DNA from: CAYMUL01 sp964393605
GTDB lineage: Bacteria; Bacteroidota; Ignavibacteria; Ignavibacteriales; Ignavibacteriaceae
Assembly: GCA_964393605.1 (NCBI GenBank)
Contig: CAYMUL010000004.1
Coordinates: forward strand, 112,648-176,647
Length of the DNA: 64,000 nt
Reading direction: 5' to 3'
The notes beneath the pieces were generated by a model. The model was not told the origin of the DNA and did not search any database. It saw only the letters and a program-made list of their open reading frames with translations. Positions 19,401 through 27,822 of the stretch are shown here, in pieces; the stretch's first letter is position 1, and each line of letters begins with the position of its first letter. Both the position numbers and the translations under genes were made by a program.

Positions 19401-19623
19401 AATCATCAGTTATCAGCTTTCAGCGTCCTGCAATGTTTCGCTAAAAATCTTTGATGTGCTTGGCAATGAAGTTACAACATTGATAGATAACGAATTTAAA
19501 GAAGCAGGCTACTACAATTATCAATTATCAACTGTCAATTTTCCATTATCAAGCGGAATATATTTCTGCACTATGAGCACCTCAAACTTTTCTAAAACAA
19601 TTAAGATGACACTATTAAGATGA
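16411..19623 (+). CDS. T9SS-secreted right-handed beta-helix protein
   Basis: 1070 aa with a signal peptide (FTVIVICLIHVSTYYSQ). The N-terminal about 220 residues form a beta-sandwich of the type seen before repeat regions in this phylum (ITLPFTFKYMGIDYTT, ISTNGWLEMG, PLWDDL, EFSYGEG). The middle (about 390-850) has spaced asparagine-rich strands such as NRIENCIIKNFTQNGIYGSNCKIDIISN, a pattern typical of right-handed parallel beta-helices (pectate lyase/NosD-like fold). No catalytic site could be assigned. The C-terminus is the T9SS sorting domain, nearly identical to that of the gene before it. The stop overlaps the next start (ATGA at 19620). Confidence 0.85.
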   Translation: MFRRTVFTVIVICLIHVSTYYSQTYLGYLCIQNYSGYYSEITGGTVSSAIGVDGAENITLPFTFKYMGIDYTTARISTNGWLEMGQTYTGNGYDNQLASTIAKPLICPLWDDLYVDSQSQIRYETIGLYPARIFVVQWKNVRWYGISNVRKNFQVRLWEIDGAIEFSYGEGISDGNLSYSIGLNDHIGGINHFVSLSPQSDYHSPTISTTISNDTIKSITRTPSGLHFTFLPVEYTNIRSALAYQTPDSLIIGAQNQKVLAIILPNHEPDILSANWLTSFFFNTYGTTNTNDILSAKLFYTGTSPVFSTEFPLGSPNINPGGTFAIGNFYHYLYQNNVVHYFWLAYSISPNANSGNIVDANCTAIHGSTPPRYPDTSITTAVCILKQGGYSGNFAIGSSGHFNSLTQAINTFKNSAIRDSVFLNIQSDYNANAETFPIVIPRIPGTGGNATLTIRPEPGNDTIVISSNASATIKLNNTNHVMFRGFDGVNDNIRRIIIRNTSVSGSAIQVIGQCYNNEMTDLIFEGSDTSTAGGVIVFKAENEFASSKENIPFESDNYNNKIINSIIQNYGNSLPTNAIADLNFYSTPQLIGNRIENCIIKNFTQNGIYGSNCKIDIISNTITNDYPVPSSNLYGIRIIDPYKNFSVRQNKIVGLVSSLNSSNKLVGMFFANYSNDSLINNFISLNGNPSSEIFGIEFDSYSMSRHIVANNTILIGGSSNGTNISANLFCSAASTSSQIKNNLFINRRTAPVGIENNYLFIYSESTNLCTINFNNYFNPNGFKNLFRNIVFDNLETWKTLTGFDFNSISKNIHFVSGNDLHLSDSSLGDSSLIGTPLSYVVDDIDGELRHPLFPYMGADESTVYPLPVEIISFTGSLSNVEVKLNWHTASELNNKGFEIQRSVVGGQLSANTTTAGMTLNDKSWENIGFVNGAGTTTNQQNYFFSDDNVSNGKYFYRLKQIDFDGSFSFSNEIEIDVNVPAGFSLEQNYPNPFNPSTIISYQLSASCNVSLKIFDVLGNEVTTLIDNEFKEAGYYNYQLSTVNFPLSSGIYFCTMSTSNFSKTIKMTLLR
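19276..19531 (+). repeat. T9SS sorting-domain cassette, copy 2
   Basis: Partner of 16059-16314 in the upstream gene at a constant offset of 3217 bp, with no indels in 256 bp. Confidence 0.9.
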
Positions 19624-22052
19624 CAAAACTACTTTTCTCATTATTTATTTTCTTCTCTTCCAACATTGTATCTCAAATTGTATTCGATACCATTTCCACA
19701 AAAACGATTGGACCGGGTGTTCAATATTATAAAATAAAATGTGCTTCGCCGGTTTGGTCTATCGATTTGACAACTGTCGATTTGCATAATCAATTCACCA
19801 AACTTGAGGTCATAAAAGCAAACGACAGGCTATCAAGCGGAAGAGAAAAAACATCGGCTATCTCTACAAGAAAAAATGCGGTCGGGCATTGGTCGGTTGC
19901 CGCAGTGAACGGAGATTTTTTTGACGGCAACGGAAATCCCGTCAACATTCAAATTAGCGGCGGAGAAATATTACGAAAGGAAAGACCCGACTATCCGGCT
20001 TTCGGTGTGAACATCGATAATAATATTTCAATCAGCAAACCTACATTCACGGGAAAAGTTTTTGCCCGCAATTCTCAAGCGAACATTACAGGCATCAATG
20101 AAGCGCGCGGCGATAATGCGATGATATTATTCAATCATTATTTCGGAACTCAAACAAACACAAATGCTTTCGGTTCTGAAGTTATTTTATCTCCGCTAAA
20201 TTCTTTTTTTGTGAATGACACAATGTATTGCAGAGTTGACACTTTAATTCAATATATCGGAAACGCACCTTTGACAAGCGGGAAATTTGTGCTTTCAGGA
20301 CACGGTGTGAATGCCCCTTTCCTCAATAACAATTTCGCAAAAGGTGATACTATAAAATTTTTAGTTGAAGCACTTCCTTCCATAAAAAAAGTACGTGAGA
20401 TGATCGGCGGTCATCCTATTGTTGTAGCAAACGGCGCGGTTGCAAATATGAATTCGTCCGATCCATTTGTAACAGCGCGGCATCCGCGAACCGCAGTTGG
20501 GGTGAACAGTGATTCTTCAAAACTTTTTCTTCTCACCGTTGATGGAAGACAAACTTTAAGTGTCGGTATGAATTTATTTGAATTAGCAGATTTTATGTTG
20601 CGAATCGGTGTTTATCAAGGAATGAATCTTGACGGCGGCGGTTCAACAACATTGGTTGCACGAAACAAAGTAATGAATTCCCCCAGCGATGCAACCGGCG
20701 AGCGGGATGTTGCAAATGCTTTACTTCTCGTTTCAACTGCGCCACTTGGAAATCTAAATCAAATAATCAGCCCAATTGAAGAGTTAAGAATTTTCCGTCA
20801 GAAAAATTATCAATTTACCTTTGAAGGAATTGATGAATATTATAATCCGATACCGATTGTTCCTACGCAATTGACTTACACACTAACAAATCCAAATCTC
20901 GGAACGATAAGCAATAGCGGGTTATTCACAGCATCAACTCAAAGCGATTCCGGCTATTTGATTGTCAGTCTCCAAAGTGCGGTTGATACAATTAAAATTG
21001 TTGTAAAGGGAATAGACCATATTTCTATTTCACCAAAAAATGTTATCACAGATAAGTTTAGGATTATAACATTCACAACAAAAGTTTATGATAGCGATGG
21101 AGTAGTGCAATCGTTTGCGCCTCAAAGTTTCACGTGGGTTTGCACTGATACTACCATTGGCAAAATTGATATCGTCGGACAATTTCAGGGAAAGAATTCA
21201 GGAACCGCAAAAATTATTTCATCCATTCTCGGTTTTTCCGATACTGCAACCGTACTCGTTCAAATTTTTGAAGGAAATGTTTTGTTGGAAACTTTTGAGT
21301 CGATGGGAAATTGGATTTTGACAACCACAAATGTTGATACAACTCAGACATCAATTTCTATCTCTTCGAATTACGCGAGCAACGGAACGACATCTTTAAA
21401 GATTGATTATGGCTTCACATATCAAACCGGTTTATACTATTGGGTTTATTTGAATAATGAAGTTGAAATTCCCGGAGTACCGGATTCATTATCGGTAGAT
21501 ATTCTTTCGGATGGTGCAAATCACCGCGTCTTTTTCGATGTCATGGATAATAATAATAACGCGCAGAGAATTTATATTAATAAAATTGCAAACCACGCCG
21601 GAGTGTTTGAAAAGATGGCGGGAAAAGTTCCGGCGAATTTGGTTTTTCCCGTGAGATTAAAAGCGATTGCAATACCGCTCGGAAGCCAGCAAGTCAACGG
21701 GCAAAGCTATTCGGGAACTATTTATCTTGATAATTTGAGAGTAATATATCCGGCGGTTTCATCAATAAATGATGGAAGTTCGATGACAACGGTTTTTGAT
21801 TTACTTCAAAATTATCCCAACCCATTTAACTCAAGCACAAACATCGAATTCTTTATACCCGAGAGTGAACTCGCCTCTTTGGAAGTGTTCGATATTTTAG
21901 GAAATCATATTTCAACATTGGTGAATGAGAAGCTGTCGAGCGGGAATCACGTAGTTAAATTTAATTCGACAGGGTTGCCTGCGGGTGTATATTTTTATCG
22001 GCTAAAAAGCTCTGATCTTGTTAAGATCAAAAAACTAATCGTATTAAATTAA
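19620..22052 (+). CDS. T9SS-secreted phosphodiester glycosidase (NAGPA-like) protein
   Basis: 810 aa. After a signal peptide (about 1-19) comes a phosphodiester glycosidase/NAGPA domain (about 30-380): VAAVNGDFFDGNGNP, EMIGGHPIVVANG, RHPRTAVGVN, LLTVDGR, and the family hallmark MNLDGGGSTTLV. The human member removes GlcNAc from GlcNAc-phosphomannose, and bacterial members act on glycan phosphodiesters. The target here is unknown. Next are bacterial Ig-like segments (about 400-540), a jelly-roll-like region and a T9SS sorting domain (LLQNYPNPFNSSTNIEFFIP). It overlaps the preceding gene by 4 bp, so all three cargo genes are translated together. Confidence 0.88.
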   Translation: MTKLLFSLFIFFSSNIVSQIVFDTISTKTIGPGVQYYKIKCASPVWSIDLTTVDLHNQFTKLEVIKANDRLSSGREKTSAISTRKNAVGHWSVAAVNGDFFDGNGNPVNIQISGGEILRKERPDYPAFGVNIDNNISISKPTFTGKVFARNSQANITGINEARGDNAMILFNHYFGTQTNTNAFGSEVILSPLNSFFVNDTMYCRVDTLIQYIGNAPLTSGKFVLSGHGVNAPFLNNNFAKGDTIKFLVEALPSIKKVREMIGGHPIVVANGAVANMNSSDPFVTARHPRTAVGVNSDSSKLFLLTVDGRQTLSVGMNLFELADFMLRIGVYQGMNLDGGGSTTLVARNKVMNSPSDATGERDVANALLLVSTAPLGNLNQIISPIEELRIFRQKNYQFTFEGIDEYYNPIPIVPTQLTYTLTNPNLGTISNSGLFTASTQSDSGYLIVSLQSAVDTIKIVVKGIDHISISPKNVITDKFRIITFTTKVYDSDGVVQSFAPQSFTWVCTDTTIGKIDIVGQFQGKNSGTAKIISSILGFSDTATVLVQIFEGNVLLETFESMGNWILTTTNVDTTQTSISISSNYASNGTTSLKIDYGFTYQTGLYYWVYLNNEVEIPGVPDSLSVDILSDGANHRVFFDVMDNNNNAQRIYINKIANHAGVFEKMAGKVPANLVFPVRLKAIAIPLGSQQVNGQSYSGTIYLDNLRVIYPAVSSINDGSSMTTVFDLLQNYPNPFNSSTNIEFFIPESELASLEVFDILGNHISTLVNEKLSSGNHVVKFNSTGLPAGVYFYRLKSSDLVKIKKLIVLN

Positions 22053-22054
22053 GC

Positions 22055-22456
22055 TTACGAAGTAACAGGAATATCTTTTTCAACTGTTAATAAAAAATCT
22101 AAAAACTGTTTTCTTCCGAACGGTTTAGAAATATAGTGTGTGCATCCGGCTTCGAGGAATTCTTCTTTATCACCATGCATTGCAAAGGCAGTAACGGCAA
22201 CAATCAAAGTTTTTTTATGATGTTCAATTTGACGAATCTGCCGCACGGCTTCAAGCCCGGTCATTCCGCGTCCGAGATTAATATCCATTAAAATAAAATC
22301 GTAATTATTTTTCCGTGCAATTTCGATTGCTTCCGGTCCGGTAGTTACTAAATCGAAATCATATCTGCTTTTAAGATAGAGAGAGAGAAGATCGATTGAG
22401 ATATCGTCATTCTCGACAAGAAGTACTCTGAACTTCGGGGATGGTTCAAGTGTCAT
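22055..22456 (-). CDS. CheY-like single-domain response regulator
   Basis: 133 aa, a complete receiver: acidic pair END (Asp17/Asp18 region), phospho-acceptor Asp58 in FILMDINLGRGMTG, Thr89 in AVTAFA and Lys111 in ISKPFG. It has no output domain. Its start lies inside the 3' end of the hybrid kinase gene (11-bp overlap), so the kinase's HisKA/ATPase core most likely phosphorylates it. The convergent T9SS operon ends 2 bp away, so the two operons share almost no intergenic space. Confidence 0.95.
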   Translation of the reverse strand: MTLEPSPKFRVLLVENDDISIDLLSLYLKSRYDFDLVTTGPEAIEIARKNNYDFILMDINLGRGMTGLEAVRQIRQIEHHKKTLIVAVTAFAMHGDKEEFLEAGCTHYISKPFGRKQFLDFLLTVEKDIPVTS

Positions 22457-25400
22457 AATTAATGTTCCTTTGATTTAAAATTTTTTTTATTGGAAAAGAG
22501 ATTGTAAAAATAGAGCCTTCATCAATTTTGCTTTGCAGTGAAATATTTCCGTCAAGCAAATTTACTATTTTTTTCGAAATTGATAACCCCAGCCCTGTAC
22601 CTTCGAAGTTGCGCGATAGTCCTTCACTTGCCTGGCGGAATTCATCGAAGATCATTGTGAAATCTTCTTGCTTAATTCCAATTCCACTATCGATAACATT
22701 AATGCTGTACCAATCATTACTTTGAGAAGTTGACTTTATTTCAATTTTCACTTCACCTTTGTTTGTGAATTTAAGTGCATTGTTGACGAGATTATTCAGA
22801 ACCGTTAAAAACAAACGTTCATCTGTTTCAGTTATAAAATGCTCATACTCCGATGAACAAATAAACTTGATGTTTTTTTCTTTTGCAAGCTTTTTATGAG
22901 ATTCATAACAACCTTTGATGATCCTTACAATGTCAACCTCTCTGAAATTAATTTCTTCTCTATTTGCCTGTAGTCGGGAGATTTCTAAAATTAATCCCAA
23001 TGTTTCCAACAACCTGTTGGAGCCCGCAAGCATACTATCAAACATTGCAATGCGTCCTTCGTCATTCTCACCTTCACGCAGCAACTCTGCATAACCGAGA
23101 ATACTTATCATAGGAGTTCTAAGTTCATGGCTCATATTAGCGAGCAATCCCTCTCGAAGTCTACCTAATTCTTCGGCTTTATCTTTTGCACGTTGCAATT
23201 CGATTTTTGCAAGTTTGGGGGTGGTGATATCGCTGATCATTCCTTCGTAAAAATTTTTTTTCTTTTTTGTAGATGTTATTCGTGCAAGATTTAAGCTCGC
23301 CCAGAAAGAAGATTTATCTTTCTTTTTTAATTCACATTCAAAATCAGTTATGAAATTATTTTCGTTCGTTCGGTTAATTAATTCTTCAAAATCTTCAAGG
23401 TTTGAAAATATTTCGCTTATTTTTCCATTAAAAGATTCTATAAAATCAAGCGGAGTAGAGTATCCTAAAATTTTATGAAATGCTGGATTGAAAATTATCA
23501 TATCACAGTTGGTATCGAACTGAAAAATTCCTTGCGGAGAGTTATCAAATATTTTTTTGAATTTTTCAACCGCTTGTTTATGTTCTTCCTCCGCTTCTTT
23601 TTTCCTCAAAGCGCTTCCGAGTTGCGAAGCGATGGATGATACAATACTGATTAAATTCTCGTTAAATATTTTTTTCCCTTCACAGAAAAATTCTAAGACT
23701 GCAACGGGCATTTTCTCGTAGGTGATTGGAATTCCGAGTGCACATCCGATTGCCGCATCGTGTAGAATACTGCTATGAGAAAAAACAGACTGAGAATTCA
23801 TGTCGTTTATACAAAGCGGTTTGCCGGAATTCCAAACTTTGCCAACTAAACCACGATTCATTTTGAGCGTTCTCGATTTTACATTTTCGATTACCGGTTC
23901 AAATCTATTGTGCGAGGCATAACTTGCCGCAAGTGAGAATCCTGTTTTTTCTTCGTTAGGCACCCAAACTTCTCCGATTGACCAGTTGGCAAATTGGCAG
24001 ACTTTTTCAACAACTACCTTAAAAGCCGCATCAATATTGACTGAGGATGTGACATCGCCGATTAACTCTTGTAGCAAATATTTTTCATTTCGTACTGCAA
24101 CTTCATTTGAAATATCTTTCGATACTTCGAGATAACCAATAATTTTTCCGCTCTGATCATTGAGATGAGTGAATTTTGAATTTGTAATCACAATTCTTCC
24201 GTCATTCCTCTTCCTAATTAATTCAAATTCCGCATCGGACAAAATTGAATTTAAATTCTGATAAACTTCATCCTTCCATAAATCAAGTATAGATTTATTT
24301 TGAACCTCGGAGAAATTTAAACCGTAAAAATTTTCTGCACCGATATTCCAGTAATTTATCTTTCCCGATAAATCAAAGCCGATGATACTATCATGAACAT
24401 TGTGTAAAATTGTGGAATGAAAATGCAGCCGGTCTTCGATTAATTTTTTTTGTGTAATATCGGAAATAATGCTTGTTGACCCGATTACTTTTCCCTGCTG
24501 ATTTCTGACAGAAGCAGAACTAACACTTATCCAAACTGCCGTTCCATCCTTTCTGCGCAGCCGCGTTTGATAGGTATCTGACTCCCCTTTCATTCTCTCA
24601 CTTATTTTGGCTGACATGAAATCGCGCTCTTCAGGAAAAACAAAAATTTCGGAAGCTATTTTATTTGTAATATCTTTTAAAGAGTAGCCGCCAAGTTCCA
24701 AAAATTTTCTATTGGCGAAAATTACACGATCATCCTTATCTGTTTGAAGGAATCCATCATTAATCGTTTCAAGTAAATTGTGATATCGGATATCACTTTC
24801 TCGCTGTGATTCTTGAGCCGAACGAATATCGGTAATATCAATTATAATTCCCTGAAAGTGAGTAATCTCATCGTCGTTTTTTTTATAAATTTGTGTGCAA
24901 TCTTCAACCCAACGAATTTCCCCGCTTTTGGTATTCACCCTGTAAATTTCTCTAAATTCAGTTGCGCCGGATTTCAATTTCTCATCGAAATTGTAAATCA
25001 CTTTTTGCAAATCATCTTTGAAAATGATATCATCATAATGAATCGAACCGGAAAGGAAATCGTTTTGGGAATAACCGAATTGGGAAATATTTTCGGAAAC
25101 AAATTCAACGGGCATTCGGTCTGAATTTTTCCAAACGAAAACGATGACGTGACTTTTCTCGATTATATCCCAAAGATTTGCCTGAGTTTGCAAATCGGAA
25201 ATCAATTTTTTGTTTTCCTCAACCACCCGCAAACCCGCATCAATCTTTGCCAAAAACTCCCTCTTCGGAATTGGGCGATGAATATAATCATCTGCTCCTG
25301 CTTGTAGCCCGGAGATGCGCGTATCTTCATCTTTACTTAAAGATGAAATTAAAAAGATGTAAGGTCGATTAATTAATTTTTCAATTCTTAAATCTTTGCA

Positions 25401-25595
25401 AAGTTTAATTCCATCTTCATGCGCAAGATTTACATCGATGATAATCAAATCCGGTTTTGAAAATCTCGTAATTTCTATTGCATCGCGGCTGTTATCGGCA
25501 AGCAATACTTCATAGTTCAACTTCTCAAGCCACAAAGACATCTGGTTCAGTTGTTCATGCGAGTCATCGACTAAAAGTATTTTGAAAGAGGACAT
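22446..25595 (-). CDS. Hybrid sensor kinase: receiver, PAS repeats, GAF, HisKA, HATPase
   Basis: 1049 aa, no membrane segment, so cytoplasmic. Order: receiver (about 5-120, Asp54), PAS (about 145-260, PAS_3-like), PAS (265-385), PAS (390-510), GAF (520-660), PAS (672-790), HisKA with His823 in MSHELRTPMISILGYAEL, and HATPase (about 920-1035) with NALKFT, DSGIGI and EGTGLGLSISKKIV. In the receiver the usual invariant lysine is Arg107 (YIHRPIP). With four PAS and one GAF it probably integrates redox, gas or small-ligand cues. The N-terminal receiver suggests input from another kinase. It is followed by a CheY-like gene that overlaps it. Confidence 0.95.
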   Translation of the reverse strand: MSSFKILLVDDSHEQLNQMSLWLEKLNYEVLLADNSRDAIEITRFSKPDLIIIDVNLAHEDGIKLCKDLRIEKLINRPYIFLISSLSKDEDTRISGLQAGADDYIHRPIPKREFLAKIDAGLRVVEENKKLISDLQTQANLWDIIEKSHVIVFVWKNSDRMPVEFVSENISQFGYSQNDFLSGSIHYDDIIFKDDLQKVIYNFDEKLKSGATEFREIYRVNTKSGEIRWVEDCTQIYKKNDDEITHFQGIIIDITDIRSAQESQRESDIRYHNLLETINDGFLQTDKDDRVIFANRKFLELGGYSLKDITNKIASEIFVFPEERDFMSAKISERMKGESDTYQTRLRRKDGTAVWISVSSASVRNQQGKVIGSTSIISDITQKKLIEDRLHFHSTILHNVHDSIIGFDLSGKINYWNIGAENFYGLNFSEVQNKSILDLWKDEVYQNLNSILSDAEFELIRKRNDGRIVITNSKFTHLNDQSGKIIGYLEVSKDISNEVAVRNEKYLLQELIGDVTSSVNIDAAFKVVVEKVCQFANWSIGEVWVPNEEKTGFSLAASYASHNRFEPVIENVKSRTLKMNRGLVGKVWNSGKPLCINDMNSQSVFSHSSILHDAAIGCALGIPITYEKMPVAVLEFFCEGKKIFNENLISIVSSIASQLGSALRKKEAEEEHKQAVEKFKKIFDNSPQGIFQFDTNCDMIIFNPAFHKILGYSTPLDFIESFNGKISEIFSNLEDFEELINRTNENNFITDFECELKKKDKSSFWASLNLARITSTKKKKNFYEGMISDITTPKLAKIELQRAKDKAEELGRLREGLLANMSHELRTPMISILGYAELLREGENDEGRIAMFDSMLAGSNRLLETLGLILEISRLQANREEINFREVDIVRIIKGCYESHKKLAKEKNIKFICSSEYEHFITETDERLFLTVLNNLVNNALKFTNKGEVKIEIKSTSQSNDWYSINVIDSGIGIKQEDFTMIFDEFRQASEGLSRNFEGTGLGLSISKKIVNLLDGNISLQSKIDEGSIFTISFPIKKILNQRNINYDT

Positions 25596-25607
25596 AAATT
25601 TTTTTCG

Positions 25608-26369
25608 TTAGATTGCTTTTACATATTCGAGACGGATTGCTCTATCTGCAGAACCGGGGCTCCATTTTTTATTGCTCAATATATCGCGTAAATCTAACCC
25701 GAGCATAAATGATTCAGAAATTGACCACCTAATTCCAAAGTTCAAATAGCCGTTTCCTTTGCCGTACACATTAGTCGAGTTGTCATTCCACGTAAAATCA
25801 TATTCGCTCACAACGGATAATTTTTTTCCGATTGTTTTTTCTGCACCGATTGTGAAATTGACAAAATTATCGCCATCATTTTTTTCTAAAGAATAATTCA
25901 TCGCGCCGTGAACGCTTAAGTAACCAAGCAGTTCAAAATTTTTACTGCCTGCGGCGAAGAAACCGGGAGATTTAATTGCAAATCTGGAAACATCTTCAAA
26001 ATATTCCCCTTTACCTTGAGAGTCGAATCCCAGCGTCAATGAAGGGTATGAGAGGGATTCACCCAAAACTTTGTAACGAAGATTTACGCCGGGAAGTTTA
26101 TACCAATCGGGCGAACCGCTTCCGATAATATTTGCACCGCCGTAAGAGATTCCGAAACTTACATCGTCAAAAACACCGACTTCCATTTTTCCAACAACGA
26201 TTCCAAATGGCATTACATCTACTGCAACGCTAACTTTTCCGCGCGGCAATACGCCCGATGTCGGCATGTCTATTAAAAATCTATTTTCAATTTGTGCATC
26301 CTCGCCCGCTAATCCTTGCGGAAGAATTTGATTTATAAGAATAAATAAAATGAGCAAAGTTTTTTTCAT
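25608..26369 (-). CDS. Outer-membrane beta-barrel protein
   Basis: 253 aa with a cleavable signal peptide (KKTLLILFILINQILPQG) and alternating amphipathic strands with aromatic girdle residues, ending in a strand-like RAIRLEYVKAI. Segments such as VEVGVFDDVSFGISYGGANIIG resemble the porin-like barrel proteins found widely in this phylum. No specific transport or enzyme function is visible. It ends 12 bp before the hybrid kinase start and may belong to the same minus-strand transcript as the kinase and receiver. Confidence 0.7.
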   Translation of the reverse strand: MKKTLLILFILINQILPQGLAGEDAQIENRFLIDMPTSGVLPRGKVSVAVDVMPFGIVVGKMEVGVFDDVSFGISYGGANIIGSGSPDWYKLPGVNLRYKVLGESLSYPSLTLGFDSQGKGEYFEDVSRFAIKSPGFFAAGSKNFELLGYLSVHGAMNYSLEKNDGDNFVNFTIGAEKTIGKKLSVVSEYDFTWNDNSTNVYGKGNGYLNFGIRWSISESFMLGLDLRDILSNKKWSPGSADRAIRLEYVKAI

Positions 26370-26443
26370 AGTTCCTCTAACTTTTGAAATTTATTATTGA
26401 TAATCATTTGCTTTGGCAAATATAGGAAAAAGTAACTTGAAGT

Positions 26444-26836
26444 TTATATTTTTAGTGCAAGACTTGGCAGAATCTCCACTTCAAACAAACTTGGCAGCAG
26501 AGAATATTTTGGCTTCGCCCTGATAGTTAGTTTCCCAGTCTCCCCTTTTGCGCGAATCTCCAAAAATCCTTTCGAACTATCATTAAGTAAAATTTCAACG
26601 AGATTATTTCCTTCAATTATTTCAAATTTTGTCGGAGAATTTTTTAATGGAATTCGAAATCCGAGACTGTTAATCGGCACTGCTTCAATTTTTATAGCAC
26701 TATTGTAATCAGCGTACAAAATTCTTGATGAAAAAGTAAATGATGTTTCGTAAATATTAAAAACAAAATAGTGAAGTGTGAACAGCAAAATCAATACTGC
26801 AACGATACCGGCAATCAGCAATTCTCGTTTTCCCAT
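26444..26836 (-). CDS. Single-pass membrane-anchored protein, unknown function
   Basis: 130 aa. One transmembrane helix near the N-terminus (LLIAGIVAVLILLFTLHYFVF) is followed by about 95 residues predicted to be outside and beta-rich, with an Ig-like feel (KFEIIEGNNLVEILLND, KGFLEIRAKGETGKLTI). It starts 4 bp after the ATP-grasp gene, so the two are translationally linked. I do not recognise a named family. Confidence 0.6.
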   Translation of the reverse strand: MGKRELLIAGIVAVLILLFTLHYFVFNIYETSFTFSSRILYADYNSAIKIEAVPINSLGFRIPLKNSPTKFEIIEGNNLVEILLNDSSKGFLEIRAKGETGKLTIRAKPKYSLLPSLFEVEILPSLALKI

Positions 26837-26840
26837 TTCA

Positions 26841-27749
26841 TTATTTTCGTTTCGACTTTTTCAAATAAGATCGAAGACTTCCAATAATTTTCTCAACAAT
26901 TTCATCAGGGACTCCGTCCTGATGATGAGACTTAAAACGCATATCGCATTGGTCGTTAACATAATCGATAACAACAAATCTATCCTTCGTACTGAGAACA
27001 ATTTCAGTGGAGAAGAAGTGAAGATTTGTGAGTTTGGCAATTTTTTTTGTTAAAGAAAAAAGCGGTTTAAGCTTGTATCGTTGAATTTCCTCTTCCGTCA
27101 TTAATTTATAAATATGCGTTTGATCATTCCACCAAACCGGAATTACTTCGCCAAAAGCCCAAAAGCATCTAAACCAGGCGCGTTTGTCCGCAAAGAGTTT
27201 CGGGAAAATTTTTTCTTGAAGTAAATATTTATCTTCTTCATTCACAAGCCGCTGTTCAAAAACTTCATCCAAAGTTTCTGCGCCGGTAACAACGCCAACT
27301 CCGCCGCCGGTGTTGTTGCAAGGCTTGATAATAAATGGTCTTCCCAAAATTGCGAGATCGGAAACAGAGATGTAAAGCTCTTCCTTTTTTGTGTGCGGCG
27401 GGATTATAATTGAGAATGGAACATTCAGCCCTGCAGTTAAAAATTCAAGGTGCATAGTTGCTTTATCAATCGCGTGTGTAACATCTTCGTATTTATTAAA
27501 GATGTAAGTTCGTTGTGAAGTTAGAAGATGTCCGAGTTTTTCAAATCGTTCGTCAACATCCCAAGCTCTATCAAGTAAAAATTTAAAACGTAATTTTTTC
27601 TTTTTAATATCTTCAAACACTTCATCGATGTTGTAATCGCTAATCACAAAAGTTTTCAAACCTTCTTGCTGAGAAATTTTTTCGATGTGCGAGATAAAAT
27701 CGTAATCATATTCCCAAACATACGCCATAGCCAAGTCAAAGAATTCCAT
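26841..27749 (-). CDS. ATP-grasp domain protein
   Basis: 302 aa. The ATP-grasp core is visible: a nucleotide-binding lysine and glycine loop in FIIKPCNNTGGGVGVV (about residues 140-155), LLQEKIFP, and a metal-binding end VVIDYVNDQCDMR (about 270). Enzymes of this fold join a carboxylate to an amine or thiol through an acyl-phosphate. The short N-terminal region and overall size resemble RimK/glutathione synthetase-like unassigned ATP-grasp proteins. The substrate is unknown. It is first in a minus-strand cluster with an anchored Ig-like protein 4 bp downstream, and diverges from the TPR lipoprotein gene across 73 bp. Confidence 0.75.
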   Translation of the reverse strand: MEFFDLAMAYVWEYDYDFISHIEKISQQEGLKTFVISDYNIDEVFEDIKKKKLRFKFLLDRAWDVDERFEKLGHLLTSQRTYIFNKYEDVTHAIDKATMHLEFLTAGLNVPFSIIIPPHTKKEELYISVSDLAILGRPFIIKPCNNTGGGVGVVTGAETLDEVFEQRLVNEEDKYLLQEKIFPKLFADKRAWFRCFWAFGEVIPVWWNDQTHIYKLMTEEEIQRYKLKPLFSLTKKIAKLTNLHFFSTEIVLSTKDRFVVIDYVNDQCDMRFKSHHQDGVPDEIVEKIIGSLRSYLKKSKRK

Positions 27750-27822
27750 TCATTTTCCTTATTTTCGTCAATCAAAATTTAACCATTTGTGAAATAATAA
27801 TCTCTCAACCAAGGACAAATAA

